Shown: positions 46,588 through 55,713 of the stretch, piece by piece
How positions within the stretch are numbered: the stretch's first letter is position 1
How the letters are laid out: each line of letters opens with the position of its first letter
Source: Martelella alba
GTDB lineage: Bacteria; Pseudomonadota; Gammaproteobacteria; Enterobacterales; Enterobacteriaceae
Direction: 5' to 3'
Length of the DNA stretch: 64,000 nt
Assembly: GCF_005217455.1 (NCBI RefSeq)
Contig: NZ_SZPQ01000001.1
Span: 1-64,000 of the forward strand
Translations under genes and position numbers: made by a program
The notes under the pieces: generated by a model
Databases searched by the model: none
The model's input: only the letters and a program-made list of their open reading frames with translations
What the model was told of the DNA's origin: nothing

Positions 46588-48875
46588 GCTTCAACTCCTT
46601 CCCTGGCGACCGGCGTCCGGGTAATTTCGATATCGACGAATTGGCTATGGATGGCCGAACCCGGCGCCCCGGTTTTCATTTTCCCCATGTCCGACGGGGT
46701 GTCATCCACCACATTTTGTACATTGAAGGCGCTTTTCGGGAACCAGGCCTCATACATGACCAGAAAATCCTCCGGCACGTTGACGGTGAGTTGTGCCCGG
46801 ACCACGACCTCGCCCAGGGAATTGAAGACCCGCACCCAGTCCTTATCGGCGATGCCTTTTTTGTGCGCCGCGGCGGGATGGATATACACGAACGGTTCGG
46901 GGTAAAACACCCGCGTCCAGTCCAGGTTGATAAACTGCGAATGGATGCCGAACAGAACATGCGGCGTGAATAAATGGAACGGCAGGTGCTTTTCCCGACC
47001 CGGTTTGTACTCGGGCAGCGCCGTAAACCCGTGTTCCCGGCATAAATCCGATTTGAACTCATATTTGCCGGAGGGGGTCTTGAATTTGTGATCATACCAG
47101 GCGGCGCTATTGCCCAGTTTGGCTTTGACCGGCCCGTTGAGGAGTTCCTCCCAGGACGTGATACCGAACATTTTGTAAATGCCGTCATTGAATTCTTTAC
47201 CGACCCATTCCCTGCTGTCCACATTTTCAGGGAAGGTGCATGATCCGGGCTCCAGTTTGTTCATGGCACGGGAAAGCGCCGCGGCGATTTCCAGATCGGT
47301 TTTGCTCTCGTGCATGGGTTTAATGGCCGGCTGATTGATGGACAGCCAGTAATGCCAGTAAGAAACCGAAATGTTCCATTCCTCAAGCAAGGTCGTGACC
47401 GGCAGAACAATATCCGCCTGTTCCACCGTCTTGTTGAAAAACTGATCCACGCAGACCACCATTTCCAGTTTCTTGAAGGCCCGCAACATCTTGTTGTGAT
47501 CGAAATCCTGGGAGAACGGATTTTTGCAGGACACCCACAGCATACGGATCGGCGGGTCGTTGGCATCCAGGATTCCCTGGGCGGTTTGATTGATATTCAA
47601 GCTACGGTCGGTGTATTGCGCCGCGCTTTTGTCGGCGGAAACGAACTCGCCTTTCGGCCCCTGCTCGCCGATGTACCCCACTGAGCCGGCGGGGGGTTTT
47701 TGCGTCATGGCGGCATAATTGAACCCCCAGGTCTGCAAATGCCCATAACGGGCGCCGCCGCCTTCCAGACCGATATTGCCGGTCATGGCGACGAAGGCGT
47801 CGATGGCGCGGACATTGGCCCCGCCGTTAATGTGCCGCTGCATGCCATAGCCAATCCAAATGGTCGCCGGCTTGACCGCGGCGAATTCCTCCGTCAATTG
47901 CCGGATGGTCTGCGCCGGCAATCCGCATTGTTCTGCGGCCCATTCGACGGTGATGTTGTCGCGAAGATATTGGGCGAACTCGGCAAAACCGTAGGCGTAT
48001 TGTGTGACGAAGGTGTCATCCGTTAAACCTTTGTCCAACAGGTGGCGCGCCATGCCGAGCGCCAACGCGCCATCAGAGGCGGGCCGTACCCGCAGATACC
48101 AATCCGCCTTGGCCGCGGTCTGGGTAAACAAAGGATCGATGACCACCACCTTGGCGCCCTGTTCCCGCGCCTGGTAGAGGTATTTCATGGAGTGGATCGA
48201 GCACCAGGCCGGGTTGGCGCCCCAAATGATGATATATTTGGCTTTAACCAGATCTTCCGGGTCATTGCACCACATGTCGCCCATATCATAGCTCTGGGCG
48301 TCAATGCCGGCGGGCCAGCAGGGCGTACCGACGAAACGGGTGGTATAGCCCAGCGAGCTCATCATGCCCTCCACGCCATAGTTCATAATGCCCAGATTGC
48401 CGGAATATTTGGTCAAGGCCAGCCCGAGCAGGGATCCGTCTTTTTTCTTGATCTCCATTATCTTGGCGGCGATTCGGTTCATCGCCTCATCCCAGGAGAT
48501 GCGCCGCCATTTGCCTGTTCCGCGGCCGTCTTGGATCATGGGATATTTGATCCGATCGGGGCTGTAAGCCCGACGCGGGTAGGTTAAGCCTTTTACGCAG
48601 GGCATACCGTGGGTAAAGGTGGATTCCCCGGCGCCCTCCACATAAGTCACCATCCCGTCTTTGACATAGGTTTTCAGGCTGCACGTGTCAAAGCAATTGC
48701 GTGGACAGGCATTACGGTAGATCGCATAATTTTTCGGGTTGTAGGGGATGGGCGGTTGCGCGCCCGCCCGCCGGGGAACTAGGAAACCGCCCGGCAGCGC
48801 CAGTACCGCGCCGGCGGCGACAATTTTTTTGATAAACAAGCGTCTATCGGGGAATTCGGGACTATCGCTTCTCAT
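46584..48875 (-). CDS. Tat-exported molybdopterin oxidoreductase, DMSO reductase family (DmsA-like)
   Basis: A 763-residue catalytic subunit. The start at 48875 gives a Tat signal with PDRRLFIKK followed by a hydrophobic stretch ending GAQ. The N-terminal [4Fe-4S] site CPRNCFDTC plus a later Cys, and the molybdopterin-binding domains to the C-terminus, are present. A cysteine in VGTPCWPAG lies near the expected metal-ligand region, where DMSO/TMAO reductases have Ser; whether it is the ligand needs a structural alignment. The substrate could be an S- or N-oxide, or another small oxidant. The start overlaps the TorD-like gene by 4 bp. It resembles a second Dms-type operon known in Salmonella more than E. 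coli dmsABC (my recollection). Confidence 0.88.
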   Translation of the reverse strand: MRSDSPEFPDRRLFIKKIVAAGAVLALPGGFLVPRRAGAQPPIPYNPKNYAIYRNACPRNCFDTCSLKTYVKDGMVTYVEGAGESTFTHGMPCVKGLTYPRRAYSPDRIKYPMIQDGRGTGKWRRISWDEAMNRIAAKIMEIKKKDGSLLGLALTKYSGNLGIMNYGVEGMMSSLGYTTRFVGTPCWPAGIDAQSYDMGDMWCNDPEDLVKAKYIIIWGANPAWCSIHSMKYLYQAREQGAKVVVIDPLFTQTAAKADWYLRVRPASDGALALGMARHLLDKGLTDDTFVTQYAYGFAEFAQYLRDNITVEWAAEQCGLPAQTIRQLTEEFAAVKPATIWIGYGMQRHINGGANVRAIDAFVAMTGNIGLEGGGARYGHLQTWGFNYAAMTQKPPAGSVGYIGEQGPKGEFVSADKSAAQYTDRSLNINQTAQGILDANDPPIRMLWVSCKNPFSQDFDHNKMLRAFKKLEMVVCVDQFFNKTVEQADIVLPVTTLLEEWNISVSYWHYWLSINQPAIKPMHESKTDLEIAAALSRAMNKLEPGSCTFPENVDSREWVGKEFNDGIYKMFGITSWEELLNGPVKAKLGNSAAWYDHKFKTPSGKYEFKSDLCREHGFTALPEYKPGREKHLPFHLFTPHVLFGIHSQFINLDWTRVFYPEPFVYIHPAAAHKKGIADKDWVRVFNSLGEVVVRAQLTVNVPEDFLVMYEAWFPKSAFNVQNVVDDTPSDMGKMKTGAPGSAIHSQFVDIEITRTPVAREGVEA

Positions 48876-49489
48876 GCTATTCTCCGTTGCGCATCGACGA
48901 ACCACAGTGACAAGATCCTGGAGACGGCCGATAACGAGGGGGTACGCGCGTGTTGTTCGACGCGCGTGGTAAAGAGGGGGAGCCAATGACGCATATGTTC
49001 GCCCACCAGCCAGGCCAGCGTTTCCGCATAAACGGGTTGTTGCGGGGCAAGCTTGGCCAGCAGCAGGCTAAGTTCGATTTCGTAGGAAACATGATCATCC
49101 GGTACCCGGTTTTCCAGGGAAACGGCCAGGCCAAGTCCATGAAGGAGTTGGCGAATTTCCCCTGTGCTTTTTCCCATCAGTTGAGGTTCGGCCTCAAGGT
49201 AAACTGAGGCATACGGCGGCGCCGGCAATGCTTGCGGTCCGATGAACAGGCGATTGAATTCGTACTCGTTCTCTTGCCAATCGGTCTTAGACAGCGGTAG
49301 CGCACTATGCTGTGTTTCGCCGCGATAAGTCTCCGTCAGTGTTAATAATTGGTTTAGCGTTTCCCGACGCGGAGACATAAAGAAGTCTCGTAATAAAAAA
49401 CCGATCGCTTCCCAACAGGGGAATATGTCATCGTCATGAACTGCAGTTTCATTTTCCACGGCGGATACGTCTCTGGTATTCATTGGCAT
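48872..49489 (-). CDS. TorD/DmsD-family molybdoenzyme chaperone
   Basis: A 205-residue all-helical protein of the redox enzyme maturation family. The middle segment with PPYASVYLE and the later P-D-D-H motif (RVPDDHVSYE) are characteristic. It would hold back the Tat signal of the DmsA-like protein until the cofactor is inserted. It is the first gene of the operon; the start can be 49489 or, two codons later, 49483. No clear FNR box was found upstream. Confidence 0.88.
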   Translation of the reverse strand: MPMNTRDVSAVENETAVHDDDIFPCWEAIGFLLRDFFMSPRRETLNQLLTLTETYRGETQHSALPLSKTDWQENEYEFNRLFIGPQALPAPPYASVYLEAEPQLMGKSTGEIRQLLHGLGLAVSLENRVPDDHVSYEIELSLLLAKLAPQQPVYAETLAWLVGEHMRHWLPLFTTRVEQHARTPSLSAVSRILSLWFVDAQRRIA

Positions 49490-49871
49490 AAGTTATGTTT
49501 TTGTAAAAAATAAACGAAAATATCTTTAAAATAACCTTATAATATTAATGGTTTTATTTCTTTGATCCAGTGCTCAATTTCAACACATTGAGTTATCATA
49601 TTAATGATTTTGCGAAAGCGCCGCTTATTATCGTGCAGGATAGCGTGGCAGGAAAACCCTAATGCAAACTGGCAACGGGGGAATTCAACATACTGATAAC
49701 AGGCTTTTCGTTATATAGATATATTTATAACGATAATCACCAAAACCGTTTTTTTATTTGATATGCTCTACCGCGGAAATAACCACCGCCACCCGCTTTT
49801 TCTCAAGGACGGTTCCCATCCCCCGCAGGGGATGGGTATTCGATGTGGGGATTCGTCGCGCCAGGCCCGTC
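49490..49871. other. A+T-rich spacer upstream of the Dms-like operon
   Basis: 382 bp. It is A+T-rich near 49500-49770, where the operon promoter must lie. A perfect 9-bp hairpin (CCCATCCCC / GGGGATGGG) at 49815-49836 sits downstream of the next gene and may be its transcript end, although no U-run follows. No gene. Confidence 0.5.
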
Positions 49872-50450
49872 CTAGACCAGCGTCAATTTGGGCCAACGGG
49901 TTAAAAATTTTTTTTCTTCTACCCGTGCCAAAAACATGGCATAGGTGACTAATTCGGCATTCCAGCGTAGTCGCAGATTAAACAGGTCGTTCAGGCCGAA
50001 AGGCGCGACGATGAGTAAATCATCCTCGTCGGTGAGCCGGACGCCTATGGCGGTGGCGGTTTCCGGCCAGGTGGCGATGCCGGCTTCGCTGGAAGCGAAC
50101 TTTCGCAGCGGTATGCCGTGGTGTTTTTCATACCATAGGTGTACCCGGGCCTGGTTGGTGACATCCCAGGACAGCCCCGGCGTCAGTGCATGTAAACGTC
50201 GCTCAAGGCCGCGATCGTCATCGTGTTCCGTCCGCTGATCGGAAAAATAGACTAAGTCTATATCATGGCATGAGACGGCCGTGGCGTAGCCGTGCAGCTT
50301 GTCCCAGACGGTATCGCGTATTGCGCCGGCGCCGATATACCAATCGGGCAAAGCGCAACTTCTGGCCAGTCGCAACGTTGCCATTAGCCAATCTGTCGAG
50401 CGGATGAGGGTAATCAGTCTTTGCTCCAGGCCATCGCGGGCGGTGCGCAT
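49872..50450 (-). CDS. Nucleotidyltransferase-fold protein (COG3575-like)
   Basis: A 192-residue protein. The ATG at 50450 is chosen because AGGAGG lies 6 bp upstream, and because family members begin shortly before a DWLM segment. The motif WYIGAGAIRDTVWD (Gly-rich nucleotide site) and the metal-binding pair HDIDLVYF (Asp-x-Asp) are visible. The family is annotated only as nucleotidyltransferase-like; substrate unknown. It stands alone between the Dms-like operon and a LuxR-type gene, all on the minus strand. Confidence 0.75.
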   Translation of the reverse strand: MRTARDGLEQRLITLIRSTDWLMATLRLARSCALPDWYIGAGAIRDTVWDKLHGYATAVSCHDIDLVYFSDQRTEHDDDRGLERRLHALTPGLSWDVTNQARVHLWYEKHHGIPLRKFASSEAGIATWPETATAIGVRLTDEDDLLIVAPFGLNDLFNLRLRWNAELVTYAMFLARVEEKKFLTRWPKLTLV

Positions 50451-50587
50451 GCCAGCCCTCCTCTCAGCCATGAAATGTTCGATAATGTAGGGTAAACGCA
50501 TCGGGGGATAAGATAAAGTCGGCGGCAATTTTAATGCTGCTGACCCTCTTTTAATTTTTTTTGGCTGCGTCGGCGCGCGGGAAAATA

Positions 50588-51238
50588 TTAAGCACAGGTT
50601 GGGGTGAATATGTCAATCTGCGAAGGCTTGGCCAGTATTTTGTCCATAATAAAGAATTGGTAGAAACGGTCGACCATGATAAATTGATGAAGGTTTATGG
50701 TGCCAAATTTATATAAAGCATTACGTTTGTGTCTACTAACGGTCCGGTGGTCAATATGGTATGACTGCGCTATCTGGGTAATGGAATAACCGCGGGTTAA
50801 CCAGGCCATGATTTCGGTTTCCATACGCGTGAGGCGGTTTTTAAGATGAATTGCCGGATGAGCGCCTGGCGGGTTCGGAACGGACGCGTTTTTCCATAAC
50901 CAGGCCGTCAACGCCTGTTGAACATGATCAAAGGAACTCTCATAGCAAAGACAGGTAAAATTACCCGGCAAGTCCAGGTTGTGCACTAAAAATGCCGAGT
51001 AACGGTCGTAGAGCAACAACACGCCTTGGGTTTCGTGCTCTAAAAGACGCGCGGCTTTTTCGGCGCCAATACTGTAGATGCTGATTTGAATGATGGACAG
51101 TTGATTTTCCACTGTTCGCCAGGGTTGCCATGGTTCTGAAACCTCCAACCGGATATTGAACCGGTGCGACAGGAAATTTTCAATGTAGGCGAAAAGATAG
51201 TTATTATCGATATTCGCAAATATTTTTTCGATATTCAT
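50588..51238 (-). CDS. LuxR-type helix-turn-helix regulator
   Basis: A 216-residue protein. The last third has a LuxR/FixJ helix-turn-helix (RMETEIMAWLTRGYSITQIA and HIDHRTVSRHKRNALYKFG). The N-terminal part has no autoinducer or receiver domain that I can recognise and resembles the uncharacterised N-domains of enterobacterial single regulators (RcsA- or GadE-like size). Target unknown. It faces away from the aldehyde dehydrogenase gene with a 600-bp gap. Confidence 0.78.
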   Translation of the reverse strand: MNIEKIFANIDNNYLFAYIENFLSHRFNIRLEVSEPWQPWRTVENQLSIIQISIYSIGAEKAARLLEHETQGVLLLYDRYSAFLVHNLDLPGNFTCLCYESSFDHVQQALTAWLWKNASVPNPPGAHPAIHLKNRLTRMETEIMAWLTRGYSITQIAQSYHIDHRTVSRHKRNALYKFGTINLHQFIMVDRFYQFFIMDKILAKPSQIDIFTPTCA

Positions 51239-51842
51239 ATAAGCGCCGCCCGCTTGCCGCCGAAAAGCGGCTTAATGATGTAGCGTACCGTTCGCCAATA
51301 TCATGGCAGTTCTAAAAGGTTATTGAAAACTAACAAGTTAATCTAACCAGGTAAAACTATATATCTCCTATTTATCATAGGTGTTGATAATAATTCATAC
51401 CGCAGCGGTAAGCCGGCAGAATCCGCCATGCCAATGGTCCGTCGCGCGCCTGGGGCAATCTGACAAAGCGTTAGCATGCAATGGTCGAAGTACGGCGCCG
51501 GGTATTTACCTTAGCCGCTGTCGGTGGCGGATATCTTTCTGGCGGCTTTTTTTTCAGGCGGCCCGGGTTGGCGCCAGAGGTGTATTTTGCAATATTCGCA
51601 CATTAGGTACACGACAAGTTTCCATTATGGGAGCATAGTAGCTAATGGGATGTTATCTCTGTGTAAACGGGATGGCATGACCAGATGATGCGGCTTTATA
51701 CCCTAAAATAGTTCAAGTTGCATCCACGAAGTATGACGGGGATATGCGCTGAAAAGAGTGCGATGGCCGTTCCGGACCAGACCGGGACGGCGCCCAGACC
51801 GGAATGTTTTTGATGTCCGGCCATTTCACGGAGTAGAAAAAA
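51239..51842. other. Intergenic region before the aldehyde dehydrogenase gene
   Basis: 604 bp. The first part is A+T-rich (LuxR gene promoter). A 48-bp mini-ERIC lies at 51697-51744. No convincing gene. Confidence 0.5.
51697..51744. repeat. ERIC deletion derivative (48 bp)
   Basis: It keeps the left end TATACCC with GTTCAAGTTGCA and a right end GTATGACGGGGATA that is almost the reverse complement of a typical left end, with nearly nothing between. Confidence 0.6.
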
Positions 51843-53234
51843 ATGGCATACGCAACAACCAATCCTTACACCGGTGAGATTCTCAAAACCTTCCCAGACG
51901 CCACCAATGCAGAGGTCAAGCATGCATTGGAACAGGGGCATGCCGCTTTTGCGCTATGGAAAAATCGGCCGGTTGCCGAACGCGTGGCGATTTTGCAAAA
52001 AGCCGCTGATTTGCTGCGCCGCGATCACACCCGATACGCCAAGCTTCTGACGCTGGAAATGGGGAAATTATTGAGCGAAGCCGAAGCCGAGGTCGAACTG
52101 TCGGCGGCGATATTTGAATATTATGTCGCCAATGCCGAGAAACAGCTGGCGCCCGAGAAACTCCCTTCGAAAGATCCGGCCGTCACCGAGGCGATGCTGG
52201 TGCACGAGCCGCTCGGAATCATTTTGGCTATCGAGCCGTGGAATTTCCCCTACTATCAAATTGCCCGCATCATTGCTCCGCAACTGGCGGCAGGGAATGT
52301 GGTGGTGCTCAAGCATGCCTCCAATGTGCCGCAATGCGCCGAGGCTTTCGAAAAGTTGATGCTTGAAGCCGGTCTGCCGGCCGGCGGTTTCAAAAATCTC
52401 TTCGCCACGCGCGGCCAGTTGGAAAACATCATTAACGATCCCCGTGTTCATGGCGTGGCGCTGACCGGCTCGGAGGACGCGGGCGCCGTCGTCGCGGCGC
52501 AGGCGGGGAAAGCGCTGAAAAAATCCACCATGGAGCTGGGCGGCGCCGATGCTTTTATCGTGCTGGGGGATGCCGAGCTCGACAAAGCGGTCAAATGGGC
52601 GGTGTTTGGCCGACACTGGAACGCCGGACAGGTATGCTGTTCTTCCAAGCGCATCATCGTGGTGGACGCCATCTATGATGACTTCATCAAACGCTACAAG
52701 GAAGGCGTGGCGGCGCTGAAGGCGGGCGATCCGATGGACTCCGCCACCACGCTGGCGCCGCTGTCTTCCCAGAAGGCGGCCGACGATGTCCGCCAGCAGG
52801 TGAAGGAGGCGCGCGCCCATGGCGCCACCGTGACGGTTATCGGCGCGGAGGTGCCGAAAGAAGGGGCATTTGTCCAGCCGGTTATGCTGACCGGATTGAC
52901 GCCGGAAAACCCGGCTTACTACCAGGAATTTTTCGGTCCGGTATCGCTGATCTTTAAGGCGAAAGATGAGGAGGAAGCCATTGCCATCGCCAATGATTCC
53001 CCCTTTGGCTTGGGTGGATCGGTCTTTACCCGGGATATCGCCCACGGTATGGAGGTCGCGAAAAAGGTTTCCACCGGTATGGTCTACATCAACCATCCCA
53101 CCGCGGTAAAAGCCGATTTGCCCTTCGGCGGCCTGCGCCGTTCCGGTTACGGCCGTGAATTGATCGATCTCGGCCTGAAAGAGTTCGTTAACCATAAACT
53201 GATTGGCGTGACTGATATCGACGGGGGATTCTGA
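51843..53234 (+). CDS. NAD(P)-dependent succinate-semialdehyde-type dehydrogenase
   Basis: A 463-residue aldehyde dehydrogenase. The proton-relay Glu in MELGGADAF and the catalytic Cys in GQVCCSSKR are in place; EPWNFPYYQIAR is the family's substrate-entry motif. It is close in length and pattern to Sad/GabD-like enzymes, which oxidise succinate semialdehyde to succinate, but related aldehydes are possible. It is a monocistronic gene. A long frame on the opposite strand is an artefact of codon composition. Confidence 0.88.
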   Translation: MAYATTNPYTGEILKTFPDATNAEVKHALEQGHAAFALWKNRPVAERVAILQKAADLLRRDHTRYAKLLTLEMGKLLSEAEAEVELSAAIFEYYVANAEKQLAPEKLPSKDPAVTEAMLVHEPLGIILAIEPWNFPYYQIARIIAPQLAAGNVVVLKHASNVPQCAEAFEKLMLEAGLPAGGFKNLFATRGQLENIINDPRVHGVALTGSEDAGAVVAAQAGKALKKSTMELGGADAFIVLGDAELDKAVKWAVFGRHWNAGQVCCSSKRIIVVDAIYDDFIKRYKEGVAALKAGDPMDSATTLAPLSSQKAADDVRQQVKEARAHGATVTVIGAEVPKEGAFVQPVMLTGLTPENPAYYQEFFGPVSLIFKAKDEEEAIAIANDSPFGLGGSVFTRDIAHGMEVAKKVSTGMVYINHPTAVKADLPFGGLRRSGYGRELIDLGLKEFVNHKLIGVTDIDGGF

Positions 53235-53556
53235 TCCCACGGCAACGCCGGCGTGTCAGGCTATCCGCGCCGGCGATAAAAACTACCGGAGTTAATGGTT
53301 TTCAAATTATCAAACTTATTTTGCTGTCCAGGGCAATAAATAACGCTTTAAGGGTATCGTTAATGCGAGGCCCCAAAAAGGGTGTGCAATATCAATATAT
53401 TATTCAGTTTCCCAGAAGTGCTTTATCTAAAAGGCTTGGATTGACCTCCGGTTGATGAATTTTATGCTTATACTCTGAATATCTCGAGTTGCATCGCGGT
53501 CAACAAAGAGGCAACGTTAAGTATGACGGGTATACATGATGAATAGGGATATCACC
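53235..53556. other. Intergenic region before the glycine-rich gene
   Basis: 322 bp with an A+T-rich part (53330-53410) and a 66-bp mini-ERIC at 53469-53534 that directly precedes the next gene. Confidence 0.5.
53469..53534. repeat. ERIC deletion derivative (66 bp)
   Basis: Left end TATACTC with TCGAGTTGCATCGC and right end GTATGACGGGTATA. The internal core is missing. The first possible start codon of the next gene is two bases away. Confidence 0.65.
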
Positions 53557-53868
53557 ATGAATGTGTCCAATAAGGGTTCAGCCATAGCAAGTCATGGCAG
53601 CGGCGCCTCATTCAACAGCGCGTCGCAAAACTGGCGGGGTGGGGGGTATGGTGGTCAGGCTAATGGTTTGGTGGCCAATTCCTCGCCGGGAATGAGCGCA
53701 TCGTGCGCCACGGGAATAGGTATCGGCGCAATTGGCGGCGTCATCAGCGGTGTGTCCGGCGGCCCTGGCGGCATGGCGAGGGGAGCCCTGGGCGGCGCTA
53801 TCGCTGGGATGGGTAACTGCTTTGGCGCGGAGTCAAATGCGAATGGCGCTTCGCGCGTGGCGAAATGA
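53557..53868 (+). CDS. Glycine-zipper small protein, bacteriocin-like
   Basis: 103 residues from the ATG at 53557, which has AGGG upstream; starts at 53536 and 53539 are also possible. The N-terminal half is polar and rich in Gly, Ser, Asn and Ala. The C-terminal half is a chain of small residues with GxxxG spacing (IGIGAIGGVISGVSGG and GALGGAIAGMG), flanked by two cysteines (50 and 88) that could pair. This composition occurs in class II microcins such as MccH47 and MccV and in two-peptide bacteriocins. No standard double-glycine leader is recognisable. The next gene encodes a small basic membrane protein of immunity-protein size. The function is a hypothesis. Confidence 0.5.
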   Translation: MNVSNKGSAIASHGSGASFNSASQNWRGGGYGGQANGLVANSSPGMSASCATGIGIGAIGGVISGVSGGPGGMARGALGGAIAGMGNCFGAESNANGASRVAK

Positions 53869-54022
53869 ATGCGCAATTTAAAAACAGACTAAATAGTCAT
53901 AGAATAAACGCGCGTATTGATTCGTTATCCTTTAAACGGCCTGCGGGTGATTAGGAAAGCAAAGGATTTTATGTCATTGGGTTTGCAACGGCAGAAATTC
54001 GATTATTAAAATCAATGTCTTC

Positions 54023-54253
54023 ATGTTCATTTTAGTCTTTATCCTGATGAGCCTCTTTATTATGCCAACCTTTTATCATGTTGGTATAATTTCCTATTTC
54101 CCTATCAGCCTGCCATTATGGGTTTCCCAAGTTTTGATTATCCTCACTCTGCCTTTGGGACTGACGAGGATTGTACTGACAGTGGGGTTAATACTTAAAC
54201 GGGCAATTTTAAAATACCAGGAGTACAAAGTGTCCCATCGAAAAGAAAAATAA
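54023..54253 (+). CDS. Small membrane protein, possible immunity protein
   Basis: 76 residues with two hydrophobic helices (residues 1-27 and 32-58) and a short basic tail ending KVSHRKEK. The ribosome site is weak. It lies 154 bp after the glycine-zipper gene on the same strand and in more A+T-rich DNA than the surroundings. A 12-codon frame (53971-54009) with an AAAGGA-type site precedes it. Microcin immunity proteins such as Cvi have this size and topology, but there is no sequence match that I can name. Confidence 0.45.
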   Translation: MFILVFILMSLFIMPTFYHVGIISYFPISLPLWVSQVLIILTLPLGLTRIVLTVGLILKRAILKYQEYKVSHRKEK

Positions 54254-54456
54254 AGAAAAATGATTTTGACCCAAGCAGGGACTCCCAATAATGCAAGTGG
54301 CATTGCTTCAACACAGAGGCGGCCTGAAGGTTAGCGAGTATAAACTGACGGGAACAACGTTGTCCCTTGCCAAATGACTTGCTAATCTGAGCTATCGTTT
54401 ACGCGCCGGAGGCTTGCCTGCGGTGCCGCCACAGGTATTCATTCACAGGTTACACC

Positions 54457-55713
54457 ATGCCGTCTTCACACGCCTGCGCTGCGGAGTCCTTGTTGCAGCA
54501 CCGTTCTTTTGCGGCGTTCTGGCTGGCCCGCACCTTTTCCGGGTTTGGTTTCCAGATGCTGTTTATTGCCGTCAGTTGGCAAATTTATAGTCTGACCGGT
54601 CGGGCGCTGGATCTCGGTCTGATCGGCCTGGCGCAGTTCCTGCCTTCCGTGTTGCTGGCGTTGCCGGCCGGCCATCTGGCTGATCAGTTTGATCGCCGGC
54701 GCATCGCGCTGTTCGGTCAAATGGTCGAGTGGCTGGCCATCGCCGCGCTGGCGGCATTGACCGTTACGCATCATATCCATGAATACAGTATTCTTGGCCT
54801 GGTGTTTATGATTGCCGTGGCCAAAGCGTTGGAATCCCCAGCCATGCAATCCATGATCCCCACGTTGGTGCCGCCGTCGATACTGGCGCGCGCCACCGCG
54901 GCCAATGCCTCGTCCAGTGGGGCGGCAACCCTGGTCGGCCCGGCGCTGGGCGGTTTTTTATATGTGATCGGTCCCGGCGCGGTGTACTTGTCCGCCAGCA
55001 TATTATCGTTGTCGTCGCTGCTATTGATCAGTCGGCTGCGCTACGAACAGGCGCCGGTCCCCCGCGTGCCCGCCACGTTCGCGACATTGTTTGCCGGCGT
55101 GCGCTTTATCCGGGCCAGGCCCGATGTGCTCGGTGTCATTTCACTGGATTTGTTCGCCGTGTTGCTGGGGGGCGCCACGGCCTTATTGCCGATTTTCGCC
55201 CGGGATATCCTGCATACCGGGCCATGGGGATTGGGATTGCTGCGTGCCGCGCCATCGGCCGGCGCCTTGTTGATGGGCTTCTGGCTAAGCCATCGCGCGT
55301 TGCAACGGCGCGTGGGGATGACCATGTTCGCGGCGGTAGCCGGCTTTGGCGCCGCCACGTTGGTTTTCGCCTTGTCCGGCCGGTTATGGTTGTCGCTGCT
55401 GGCGCTGTTTGCGTTGGGCGCGTTCGATATGATAAGCATGGTGATACGCCAATCCCTGGTGCAATTGGATACCCCCGACGACATGCGCGGACGGGTTAAC
55501 GCGGTGAATTCAATATTCGTTAATACCTCCAATCAGTTGGGGGAATTCGAATCGGGTATGCTTGCCGCCTGGCTGGGCGCGGTGCCGGCCGCGGCGCTGG
55601 GCGGCATCGGCACGCTCTTGGTGGTGGGGCTGTGGATGCGGTGGTTTCCGGGTTTGCGGCGCCGGCAAGGTTTACAGAACGAATCGGCAGTGGATGCGGC
55701 GGAAACGGGCTAG
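54457..55713 (+). CDS. MFS exporter of the EntS-like family
   Basis: A 418-residue, 12-helix transporter of the MFS_3/EntS type: SFAAFWLARTFSGFGFQM in the first helix, GHLADQFDRRRIA as the A motif, RGRVNAVNS in the second half. EntS exports enterobactin; relatives export other small molecules or peptides. It is 200 bp after the small membrane protein gene and could serve as exporter for the neighbouring system, but this is only position. It ends before the second tRNA-Gly. Confidence 0.85.
   Translation: MPSSHACAAESLLQHRSFAAFWLARTFSGFGFQMLFIAVSWQIYSLTGRALDLGLIGLAQFLPSVLLALPAGHLADQFDRRRIALFGQMVEWLAIAALAALTVTHHIHEYSILGLVFMIAVAKALESPAMQSMIPTLVPPSILARATAANASSSGAATLVGPALGGFLYVIGPGAVYLSASILSLSSLLLISRLRYEQAPVPRVPATFATLFAGVRFIRARPDVLGVISLDLFAVLLGGATALLPIFARDILHTGPWGLGLLRAAPSAGALLMGFWLSHRALQRRVGMTMFAAVAGFGAATLVFALSGRLWLSLLALFALGAFDMISMVIRQSLVQLDTPDDMRGRVNAVNSIFVNTSNQLGEFESGMLAAWLGAVPAAALGGIGTLLVVGLWMRWFPGLRRRQGLQNESAVDAAETG

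Noticed and set aside
49561-49600. TTGAT/CTCAA and TTGAG/ATCAT pairs upstream of the Dms-like operon as FNR boxes
   Set aside because: The spacing and half-sites do not match the consensus. Anaerobic control is likely but not shown here.
52068-53240. 390-codon frame on the minus strand opposite the aldehyde dehydrogenase gene
   Set aside because: Antisense shadow; the sense protein has both catalytic motifs.
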